Below, in pieces: positions 22,389 to 32,004 of a stretch of DNA of 64,000 nt. This DNA comes from Camellia lanceoleosa (lineage: Eukaryota; Streptophyta; Magnoliopsida; Ericales; Theaceae). How positions within the stretch are numbered: position 1 is the stretch's first letter; each line of letters begins with the position of its first letter. Under the pieces are notes generated by a model, which saw only the letters and a program-made list of their open reading frames with translations, ran no database searches and had not been told where the DNA came from. The stretch covers positions 126,485,752 through 126,549,751 of the forward strand of contig CM045762.1 in NCBI GenBank assembly GCA_025200525.1. The letters are read 5' to 3'. Position numbers and translations under genes: made by a program.

Positions 22389-23540
22389 CTAAAAATAAAA
22401 TAACTTGAGATTTGCAGTATTCCATGGCCGGGGAATTGCCTTGCCGTCCTCGTCTTCTAAGTGATATGCCCCTTTGCCTGCTAATCCTACCACTTTATAT
22501 GGACTTTCCCAATTGGGCCCTAGCTTGCCATCTTCTGGTATCAAGGTATTTCCCATCACTTTGCACAGTACCCAATCTCCGACCTTGAATTACCTTGGAT
22601 GAACTGTCTTGTTGTATTTTCTGGATAACTCTTGTTGATATGAGGCAATGTGAACCAGTGCTCGTTCTCTTTTTTCTTCTGCAAGGTCGAGCTCTAATGT
22701 TGTGGCTTCTCCATTTAAGTCTGGATCAAAATTCTTGCTTCGAATTGTGGAGAGGCCAACTTCCAGTGGGATTACTTCCTCCATACCATAGGCTAAGGAG
22801 AATGGTGTTTCTCCTGCTGATCGCCGAGGTGTGGTGTGGTAAGCCCATAAAACATGAGGGAGCTCTTTTGCCCACTTGCCTTTTGCTTTCTCTAACCTTT
22901 TCTTTAATCCATCCAAGACTACTTTGTTTGATGCTTCTGCCTGTCTATTTGCTTGGGGATATGCCGGTGTAGAATTGTAGAACTCTATCTTGTATTCTTC
23001 ACAAAAGCCTCTGAAGATTCTGCCGTCGAACTGGGTGCCGTTGTCTGATATTAGTGCCTTTGGTATACCAAATAGAGTGATGATATTCTGCCAGACAAAC
23101 TTTTTTACATCTTTTTCCTTGATTGATGCCAAGGCTTCTGCTTCCATCCACTTTGTGAAGTAGTCGGTTGCTACAAGAAAGAATTTCATGTTCCCTGGTG
23201 TTGTTGGAAGTGGTCCTACTATGTCTAATCCCCACATTGCAAAGGGCCATGGGCTAGTTAGAGGTAGAAGTTCTCTGGCCGGTTGGTGTATTTGATGTGC
23301 GAACTTTTGACACTTCTCGCACTTTTTGACATACTTTTCTGAATCCGCTTGCATGTATGGCCACCAATATCCTTGCGAAATTGCTCTGTATGCTAGTGAT
23401 CTTCCTCCTTGATGGCTTCCGCATACACCCTTATATATTTCGAACAAGAATGCTTCCACTTTGCTGGGATGAACACACTTTAGGTAGGGTCCTGAGAACG
23501 ACTTTTTATACAATGCTAGAGAAGGGAAGAGCCAAAATCG
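22389..23540 (-). pseudogene. Element 1 integrase domain
   Basis: Integrase inserts the element cDNA into host DNA. A zinc-binding HHCC region is followed by the catalytic core, with WGLDIVGPLP carrying the first Asp, ISDNGTQF the second and RQAEASNK the Glu. The C-terminal region ends LKLFYF before TAG at 22389-22391. A nonsense TAA at 22590-22592 cuts off the last 66 codons, and a TAG at 23541-23543 lies upstream. Where element 2 has EIHEGICGSH, this copy has EIYKGVCGSH, so the first zinc-binding His is Tyr. The frame is the same as that of the upstream domains. Confidence 0.92.
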
Positions 23541-23567
23541 CTACGACTTCGCTCTTATTCTGTTGGC

Positions 23568-25802
23568 CTATTTCTTTTCTTCTGGTAAGATGCCGTCTTT
23601 TAGGAACAGTATAATGGGATCCATCCAAAAAGGGCCTAGCTCTGTGCAACATACTTCTGCTTCGGGGTCTTTAATGCTCGGTCTAGGTAGGTAGTCGATC
23701 AGCAATGGATGAGGGATGGAAGTATCTGCCATTGAGGCAAAGCCTGCTAGTTCGTCTGCTCTGCTGTTTTCCTCCCTGCCGATTTGTTCTATCCTAACTA
23801 CTTTAAATTTCTTGATCTCTGTTCTGACCAACTCTTGGTATTTGGCCATCCTACCGTCCTTTGCTTCGTAGTCGCCAGATATTTGGTTTACCACCAGCTG
23901 TGAGTCGCTGTAAACCATTAGCTCGGTGGCTTTCATGTAGAATGCTGATTTGAGTCCTGCAAGAAGCACTTCATACTCCGCCTCGTTGTTTGATGCTGGG
24001 AAGCCAAGGTTAACTGCTTGCTCCACAACTAGGCCATCTGGAGAGATGAGGACTATGCCAAGCCTTGCTCCATGTTGGTTAGAGGCTCCATCCACGAAGA
24101 GCTTCCACATCTCTCCAACGAACAACTTCCAGCAAGTGGAGGGATCAGATGATGCCTTGGGATCTTCCATGTTGCTGGTGTTTTCTTCAAGGTCCATGCT
24201 TGCTGTTTGCCCCTCACTATTTGTTTGTACCAAGTCTCTATTTGGTGAGACTTGACTTGGTGTAGCATGGTTAGCTTCTTCCATCCTTGCTTTACTCTGG
24301 TTTGCCTTGGAACCTGACTGAGTAACCAGTACCAGGGGTTGTGTTACTCCGACATCAACTTCTATCCCTAGTTCGGTTGTTTCAGTCAGGTCGACTGGGC
24401 AGATTTGATGACTTCCTAGGGCGAATTCTGCGACGAAGTCTGCCAAGGCTTGTGCCTTTATCGCGGTCCTGGGTTGGAACTTGATGTCGTATTGCCCCAA
24501 CTCAACTACCCACTTTAAGATTCGCCCAGTGAAGTTAGCCCTCTCAAATAGAGCTTTTAATGGGAAGGCTGTGAGGACAACTATAGTGTGGGCGTGAAAG
24601 TAGTGCGACAACTTTCTTGAGGCCATCATCAAGGCCAATGCCAGTTTTTCCACTGGCAAGTACCTTGTTTGCACTCCAAAGAATGTCTTGCTGACATAAT
24701 AGATGGGCAGATGTTGGATTCCTTCTGCACGGATCAACACTGCGCTGATTGTGTGCTGTGAGACTGCTAGGTACAAGAAGAGTTCTTCTCCAGGTATTGG
24801 GGTGACAAGCAGTGGTGGAGAAGACATGTATTCTTTCAGGCTTTCCAGAGCTCGGTTGCATTCTTCGTCCCACTCAAACTTGGCTTTTAAAGCATGGAAA
24901 GATGGTCGTAGTCTGTTTGACAACCGGCTTATGAACCGATTGAGCTCAGCTACTATGCCGGTGAGATGCTGCACTTCTTTTACGGAGTTTGGTCTCTCTA
25001 GATCCTGAATTGCCTTGATCTGAGATGGGTTTGCCTCAATACCCCGGTTGGTCACCAGGAAGCCTAGGAATTTGCCAGATCCTACTCCGAATGCACACTT
25101 CGACGCGTTGAGGTGCAACTTGTGTTTCTTCAAGACCTCAAACATCTCACCTAGGTCCTTGAGATGGTCATTTTCATCCTTGCTTTTGACCACCATATCG
25201 TCGATGTAAGCCTCCATTGTTCTGTCCAACAACGGCTCAAACATCTTGGTGACCATTCTCTGGAATGTTGCTCCTGCATTCTTTAGGTCAAAGGGCATGA
25301 CCTTGTAGCAATACAGTCCTCTTGGAGTTGTAAAGGACGTGACTTCCTGGTCTGGTTCATGCATGGCGATTTGATGGTAGCCTCTGTATGCATCTAGAAA
25401 GCTAAGTCGGTTGTGCTCCGCTGTTAGGTCTACCAGTTGATCTATCCGTGGCAGAGGAAAGCTGTCTTTTGGGCATGCCTTGTTGACTGTTTTGTAGTCG
25501 ACGCAGACACACCACTTGCCATTCTTTTTTGGCACTGCGACTGTGATCCATCTTGGGTAGTGTACTTCTCTGATTGCCCCTGCCTTTAGCAGGTTTCTTA
25601 CTTCTTCCGCCATTATCTTGGCGTGGTAGAGTGCCGATTTGCGAGTTCGCTGAATGATTGGTCTGGCGGATGGGTGGACATTGAGTTGGTGACAGATGAA
25701 GTTTGGATCAATGCCTGGCATGTCGTATGGAGTCCAGGCGAACACTTCGATGTTAGAGGTCAAAAATTCAAAGACCTCTAACCTCTCAGTGCTGGACAGC
25801 GA
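23568..25802 (-). pseudogene. Element 1 reverse transcriptase, RNase H and second (archaeal-type) RNase H
   Basis: One open frame of about 745 codons runs between stops at 25803 and 23568. The RT has SFLDAYRGYHQ and AYIDDMVVKS with the catalytic aspartates, and CPKDSFPLPRID upstream. Gypsy RNase H follows (LPVEKLALALMMASRKLSHYF, about 24870-24430). After a low-complexity linker comes a second RNase H with LFVDGAS, NNEAEYE, YSDSQLV and NSRADELA (about 24110-23750). That second domain is diagnostic of Tat-lineage elements. WKLFVGEM directly before WKLFVDG looks like a small duplication. All catalytic residues I can identify are present, so this segment looks intact apart from the flanking stops. 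Confidence 0.95.
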
Positions 25803-26558
25803 CTAACCGAGCAAAAAGAACTTATCCGGGTTCTTTTCATCTATTCTTACCTTTACCAAGTCTTCCACAGCTTTTTGGTTAGCCGCTTTGCCGACATCTG
25901 CGAATAGTTCATTACTCTCAGGTTCTTCCACCGAATGAACATATCCCTTCGCAGCGCGACTGCCATTCACCGTAATAAAGCATTGCTTGGACATGATTTG
26001 GTCTCCATAGACCTCTTCAATTACTCCGGTTTCATTGGGGAACCGCATTACTTGGTGGTAGGATGACGCCACCGATCGCATGGCATGCAGCCATGTTCTG
26101 CCCAAGATGATGTTGTAAGTGGAAGGGACTTTTAATACCCAGAACTCCACTTGTTTCGTTATGCTTCCTGCTCTAATTGGAAGGATTATTTTGCCGACTG
26201 GCCACTTTGGCATTGAGTTGAATCCAATCAGGGGAGATACGGCAGGCGCTAAGTCTTTATCTTGCAACTTCAATTGTTTAAATGTTTCGTAGTACATTAT
26301 TTCACATGAACTACCCTAGTCGATCAAAATTCGCTTGACGTCAAAATCCTTGACTCGAAGAGTGACGACCAGGGCATCATTGTGAGGGCAATATATCCTT
26401 GCCAAGTCTTTATCCGAAAAAGACATGACGTTCGTGGCCTCTGTTTTTCCCTTCTTGATGATAGGTTGGGCACTTAGTACCTCTCTTAAATGCTTAGCCT
26501 TCTTGATTGACCCTCTGAGCTCGCATACACGCTCAGGTTCAAAGACTCCATGTATCAC
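25803..26558 (-). pseudogene. Element 1 aspartic protease, nonsense codon inside the active-site triplet
   Basis: The sequence MSFSDKDLARIYCPHNDALV leads to ILID, then TAG at 26316-26318, then GSS. In element 2 the same place reads LIDQGSS, so the stop falls directly after the catalytic aspartate, in the middle position of the D-x-G motif. Downstream, GFNSMPKWPVG and YNIILGRTWLHA are the usual protease C-terminal patterns. A further stop is at 25803-25805. The role of the enzyme is to process the gag-pol polyprotein. The frame is continuous with gag and RT. Confidence 0.9.
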
Positions 26559-28268
26559 ATTGATTATGCCTTGGGGTGGGGCATCGATTGGTATCCCATT
26601 GGGGTTATTGTGGTCCTAGGGGGCTGGTTGCGTCCTTCCTTCAATGTATTTATCCAGGTGACCGGCTGCCACTAACTCCTCCAGGTGCTGTCTCAATGGC
26701 GTGCAATTTTCAGTGCGGTGCCCCTTTTCTTTGTGGAAGGTGCACCGTGATCTTTTGTCATAGTCCTTGACGAAAGGCTCATCTCGAATTTCACTTAGAA
26801 TTCGGTAGATCGGTTTTTTGAATACCGTGGTTATGGCAGTGTGGACTCTCAACCATCTTTTATCCTAGTCCTTTCCGTTGTCTCTTCTGCCTCGTTTGTT
26901 TCTGTTTGGGCGGTCTACCGCGTTGACCTTTGCCGAGGCCTTCTTCTCTGGTACTGCGGCCGTGCCAGATTTTGTTTTGGCGCGTGCGCCATCCTCTTCC
27001 ACCCTGATGTGCTGATGCACTCTCTCCATCAAGGCTTCCATGGTGAGGGGCGGTGTCATGGTGATTGAGTCCCTTAGTCTGTTGGCGATTGGAAGGCCTC
27101 TTTTGTACTGTGCAATGGAGAAATTGGTGGGGCAGTTCCCAATCTGGTTAAAGGTCTCCCAGTAGCAATTATTGTAGGATCTTAAGGTCTCCTTGTTACC
27201 CATGTCGATGGAGAGTAGCTGGTCGATCTCCACCGGGGTTTTAGTGTTTGTTCTGAACCTGGTTACAAACGCTTCCGCCAGTTGCGCCCAGGAGGCTATG
27301 CTGCCTTCCGGAAGTTTTTCGAACCAAGTCAAGCCTAGGTTGCCAAGGCTAGATGGAAAGAGGATGCACATCAAAGCCTCGTTTCATCGGTACACAGCCA
27401 TGACCTGGCAAAAGTGGCTCAAGTGCGAATAGGGGTCCGTCTTTCCCTCGTATGTAGTGAATTTGGGCTGAAGGAAGCCTGAAGGTAAGGGCGCGTTCTC
27501 AATTGCCGGAACAAACGGCGAAGTCTGCAGCCTTGCTAATGCTTTGTCCGTCGGTTCGTAGGCAGGGCGCGGTATTGGCATTCCAACCTCGATGCTTCCA
27601 TGCATTCGAGGAGCCAACCGCTGTAAAGCAGACACTCTGTGTGGATTGTGTGCCCTGGCGTCCTTCTTCCATCATGCCTTCTCTTCGAGCACGTTGCGTA
27701 AGTCGGATGATTTGGGCAACTCTGTATGTTTGGATCTTGTTTGGTACGTATGTAAAGGCCAATAAGTGCTCCCTTCCGTGTATGACCTCTCAGATCTCGT
27801 CCTTTCAGACCTGGAGTGACGAGTTCTGGAAGACCTGGATTGAGTATCGCCTGTCCTGAGACTTTTACTCTCTGCTTGCGAGAGTGTGGTATTCCTACCA
27901 CGATCTTCCGAGTGGCAAGGGGGCGTCTTGCTTATGCGCCCCTCTCCTGTCGCCACTTGTTTTCCCTTCATTTGGCGCTTTAGAGATTCCATATCCGCCG
28001 CCATTCGTCGTATCAACTCGTCATGTTCCTTGACGCGATCTTCCAAGGCTTAAGGGTCAATCCTCCGCCTTTGTCTCTCTGGACTCCGTGAATGAGAGTG
28101 ACGAGGGCTGTTAGTCCGCCTTCTTCCCCTTGTATCCCTCCTGGGATTCTGTCGTTGTGGCTCCAAATCCGCCATAAGAGGGATGAGAGGTAGTCCTTTG
28201 CGCCTCGTACCCCCTTTTGGTGTTTGTCCGTCGATGGCGGATTGTGATAAATCTTCGTTGTGCGCCAT
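26559..28268 (-). pseudogene. Element 1 gag (capsid and nucleocapsid region)
   Basis: The ATG at 28266-28268 lies about 70 bp inside the primer site. An arginine/serine-rich N-terminal part is followed by the retrotransposon gag core (FTTYEGKTDPYSHLSHF, then LTWFEKLPEGSIASW) and a zinc-finger motif CTFHKEKGHRTENC (26702-26745), which is C-x2-H-x4-H-x4-C rather than the usual CCHC. In-frame stops are at 28050, 27672, 27384, 26865 and 26616, with no frameshift. Gag would package the element RNA in the cytoplasm. Confidence 0.9.
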
Positions 28269-28321
28269 TGATTCTTAAGAGGAAAATTTTGATCAAGAGG
28301 TTTTGCTCTTGTCTGAATTCC

Positions 28322-28337
28322 CACAGACGGCGCCAAT
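28322..28337 (-). promoter_or_regulatory. Element 1 primer binding site
   Basis: Read on the minus strand the bases beside the LTR are ATTGGCGCCGTCTGTG. TGGCGCCG complements the 3' end of plant tRNA-Asp(GUC); the match fades after about nine bases. Element 2 has TTTGGCGCCATTTGTGGG at the equivalent place. Confidence 0.7.
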
Positions 28338-29088
28338 TGTACGGAAAAGAAATAAACCTTCTCGTATAATCCTGTTGATCAAGTCTGCGCTCCTCCGTCC
28401 GACGTCGTCCTACTACCTGAAAATACAAATGTGAGCTAGGCGGTGGATGTGTGCCGGAAACCTCTCCGATGCCTAAGTCAGTAAACTAGACAGATGGACA
28501 AAAGCTCAGTGTATTCGGGAATCAAAGTTGCATTACCTCTCCATAGATGATGTTTGTGAGCTTTTATAGGTTCCGTGTGGCACAATCCGAGTAGGACTCT
28601 TATTTCTCTATGTAGAGTTCTCGTAGGATTCATACTCCTGAAGGATCATGCTTATCCTCCAACACCCCCCTCACTGCTTAAACTAAGTGAGATGGTTTTA
28701 CCATGGTCGGACTCTGATATGACCGAGGTAAGTATGACCATGCTGAGCCACAGAGTAAGCCGAACTATTCTTAGTTCGGTTCTTCCGTTTATTACCCCTT
28801 ACCTCGGCTTTTCATGTACAACCGTGATGTGGTTAGACCGAACTAACCACAATATGACATGACTGGGCTAATTCTGAGATCGAACTAACTTCAAAGCATC
28901 TTTAGACCGGACTAACTACAAAGTATCTTAAGACCGGACTAACTTCAAGCCTCCTCGGACCAGACTAACTTTTGGGCTTTGGGACCGGACTAACTCCTTG
29001 GCCCCTTTTACTCTGCCTTTCTTACTTTGGCCCATTAACGGCCCATTGCCCAGCTCGGCCCATTTTAACAATATAAATTACCCTCTCA
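28338..29088 (-). repeat. Element 1 5' LTR (right on the plus strand), 751 bp
   Basis: It is collinear with 17441-18191 and equal in length, with about 23 differences by eye and no indel. It runs TGTACGGA to CCCTCTCA. The minus-strand TATA-like CTATAAAAGCTC lies at about 28559-28570. It carries the same series of GACCGGACTAACT-type phrases. Confidence 0.95.
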
Positions 29089-29394
29089 TCTATGCTAAAA
29101 TTTTTCTTTATCGAAATTTCTTTATGAAAATGTTAAAAGATTTCAACTACTATAAAAAAGTGACATGTCATTTGTCTTATAAAATTTTGATATTATGAAC
29201 CTCAAACTAAAAACTCCATATTTCTCAATCATTCTCCCATAACATTCTAAAATATTTTAGAAGGCATTTTGTTTTTTTGTTTTTTTTTTAAATTTGCTAT
29301 AAATCTCTTAAAATAAATTCATAAAAATTTCATTAAGTTTTCAAGTAGTTTCTGCTGAATTTATTGTCAGTTTCTTTCCCTTTAACAATTCTAA

Positions 29395-29553
29395 TGCTAT
29401 GTTTGGTTGGGGGATTTGGAGAGGGATTTGGAAAGGGAAAGGGCAAAGGTGTGTGAAATTAGGTGAAATGTAGGTATATTTTATTCACATTTCACCTAAG
29501 TTTTCCCTTTCCCTTTCCAACTCCCTTTTCAAATCCTCCAACCAAACACAGCG
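29395..29553. mobile_element. Second copy of the 159-bp Tourist-like MITE, TSD TAA
   Basis: TAA flanks both sides (29392-29394 and 29554-29556). The ends TGCTATGTTTGGTTGG and CCAACCAAACACAGCG pair as inverted repeats. It is the same length as the copy at 14783-14941, with scattered substitutions. Confidence 0.85.
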
Positions 29554-30561
29554 TAAATGTATGCGGAAAATTTTCCTAAAGATTTTAGAAGAATAATGTA
29601 CCTGCATTGAAAATTAATTTCAAATTGAGTACTTTTTATAATAGGATAAATTACATTCACCTCTCATGAAGTTTGAAGAAAATACAATTAATTCCATATT
29701 TTGAAATAATTACAATGATTTTAATTAAAATTTAATTTACATAATATTTAAGTCATTTTTCATCAGTAATTTATTAGTTGTATGAATGAAAACTTCACAT
29801 TATCATCTATTTCTTATTAAAATGTATATTTGTGCTTATTTATTTTACTGCCTACCCACTATTGACATTATAATTTCAATCGCTCTAATCTTACAAAAAA
29901 AATAAATAAAATAATATAATCACATTAAAAGTGTGAAATTAATTATATTTTTTAAAATATTCATCTTTAATCATTTTTTTATGGATACTTTCCCACTTTT
30001 CCTTGAAGTTAAATTTTCTCCCATTAGGAACCATCCACATTTTCATAAGCATTATTATATTATTATTGTTATTATTTCTTACATTAAAATTCCTTCAATT
30101 CGACATAGAAATAAAAAAAAAACAAAAAACTTTAAGGGACAATTAAAAAAAAATCTCAAAGTTTGAATTATCCAATAAAATAAATCTTAAATTTTTAATT
30201 TTATTAATTTAAACACTAATCTTTTAATTTGTTTTCAATTTAACCATTTGCTTATTTTTGTCAAGTAAAATTGAAAGAAAAATGGTATTTTAGTTATTAA
30301 ACTCAATGTCAATATACATAAAATGTCTAAAATATATTTTTTTCATTGAGTTTAACGAATAAAATATTTAATTTTTCATCGATTTTACTTAACCGAAATG
30401 GACAAGTATTTAAATTGAAAACATATCAAAAGTTTATGGTTTAAATTGATAAAATTAAAAAATTACGGTTTATTTTATTAGAAGGCTCAAACCCTAGGTT
30501 TTTTTTTTTTTTGTTTTTGTAATTACTAGGAAGTAGGCTTGTCGAGCTCATCATGGATTTA

Positions 30562-30820
30562 GGGTTTGTTTGGGATGTCCTAAATAAGTACACTTTTTGA
30601 CTTTTTAGACTAAAAAGTTGAGAAAAAAATATGATTGTTTAGGTTAACTTTTTGACTTTTTATGAAAAAATATGTATTAAAAAATTGTATAAATTAGTGT
30701 ATAGGAAAAAATTAAGATTGAGAGTTGTGCACCCGTACTTTTTGACTTTTGGTGAATAGTGATAACTTTTTAACTTTTTGAGTAATTTTTTGATTTTTTG
30801 AGCATATGCCAAACTTGGCT
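30562..30820. mobile_element. Candidate Tourist-like MITE, 259 bp, TSD TTA
   Basis: TTA flanks the segment (30559-30561, 30821-30823). The left end GGGTTTGTTTGGGAT and the reverse complement of the right end ATGCCAAACTTGGCT share GTTTGG-AT. The interior repeats CTTTTTGACTTTTT. The inverted repeats are weak, so this is tentative. Confidence 0.4.
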
Positions 30821-31815
30821 TTAATTTCGACGATATGAATCATTCATTTTATATGATTGTATGTTGACAATTTATATAAAAAATTGAATTAATTTGATGT
30901 TTATTACTACATAATATTATCATATTTGTCAAAAAGGGTGTACTAAGTCCTACTTTTATAAAATATTTCCCAAAAACAAAAAAAATTCTTTATAATGGTG
31001 AATTCTATCCTAATTTTATCATTCTTATTTAATATGAATAACAATTTTATAAATAATATTAATTTACTAAAAAGTACATTTCATAATTGTACAAATTATA
31101 AAACAATTAAATTGAAAGAACCGTGATATAAAATTCATCATTTTCTGTTGTTTGAAAATATGAATCTTTATTTTTATTTTTATTTTATGATAAGCAATTC
31201 AAAAGACAAAATTTTATTAAAATTCTATCAATGGAGCTATGAAAAATAATATGGTCTTGATTTCATATATTTTTCAATGCGTGAGATAATGGGTAAACCT
31301 TATGCTTATGCTTTTTAATTTCCATTAATTAAAAATGATTTTATTATAAAATTGAAAATATTTATGAAATTATCATTCATATTAAATGATAAGGGTAAAA
31401 TTAGAATGAAATCTATACTATATGGGGAATTAAACCTTTTGGAAACAATTTATAAAAAATAGGACTTACTTCCATATTGAAACTTCATAAGATTCAATGA
31501 CAATCTGCAAAACAAAATAATACTTAACAGTAATTTTTTATTTTTAAAATTATATTTTCCGTCCATCATTAAAAAAAAATCCCAAAACTAATGAAATCAT
31601 GTAACTATTAACATTAGATCAATTTAAATTTTTTTATTTTATAGATGATCTACACAAAGTCTTGCAAAATGAATTATTTAAACCGTTAGAGTGAGATTCA
31701 CGGTAAGCCTTATGAGCCCCCCAACACCACTCTCACAATGGAACGGAGAGAATCCTCTAAAAATAAATAAATAAACGACGACATAAATTACGGAATTTTG
31801 ATTTTCAATTTTCAG

Positions 31816-32004
31816 ATGTGTTACAACTTCTACATCTTCTTGATGCTCATACAATTAATTATTTCTGCAGATGAACAACCACAACAATCATATCATGTGC
31901 AATATTCATATCAATTTCTCCCCAATCAATTCCAGATGTGCAATTCTCATCACTTTCCTTTCCATGGTGTCTTTGCTCATCAATTTCAACATGGCCACCG
32001 CTGA
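31816..32004 (+). other. Out-of-frame upstream ORF overlapping the RLP start
   Basis: An ATG at 31816 opens a 62-codon frame whose first residues (MCYNFYIFLMLIQLIISA) look like a signal peptide. It overlaps the RLP start codon (31871) in another frame and ends at 32004. If the mRNA starts upstream, this would be a classical overlapping uORF that lowers translation. It could equally be chance, or part of an intron before the CTGCAG at 31865-31870. In copy A the hAT element splits the same frame after its first few codons. Confidence 0.3.

Larger units (their letters stand above)
17441..29088 (-). mobile_element. Element 1: complete Tat-lineage Ty3/gypsy LTR retrotransposon, disabled
   Basis: Two 751-bp LTRs bound the element, and TCTAT lies directly outside both ends (17436-17440 and 29089-29093). 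Coding order on the minus strand is gag, protease, reverse transcriptase, RNase H, second RNase H, integrase. The second, archaeal-type RNase H marks the Tat lineage. On the plus strand, between integrase and the 3' LTR, sits an extra spliced gene. By hand alignment the LTRs differ at about 23 positions (roughly 3 percent), about 20 of them transitions, so the insertion is moderately old. Ten internal stop codons in gag-pol make it non-autonomous today. Confidence 0.95.
29094..31247. other. AT-rich intergenic region between element 1 and the RLP block
   Basis: No gene is seen. Two MITE-like elements are listed separately (29395-29553, 30562-30820). The open frame 29933-30166 is a low-complexity AT translation. 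Confidence 0.55.
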
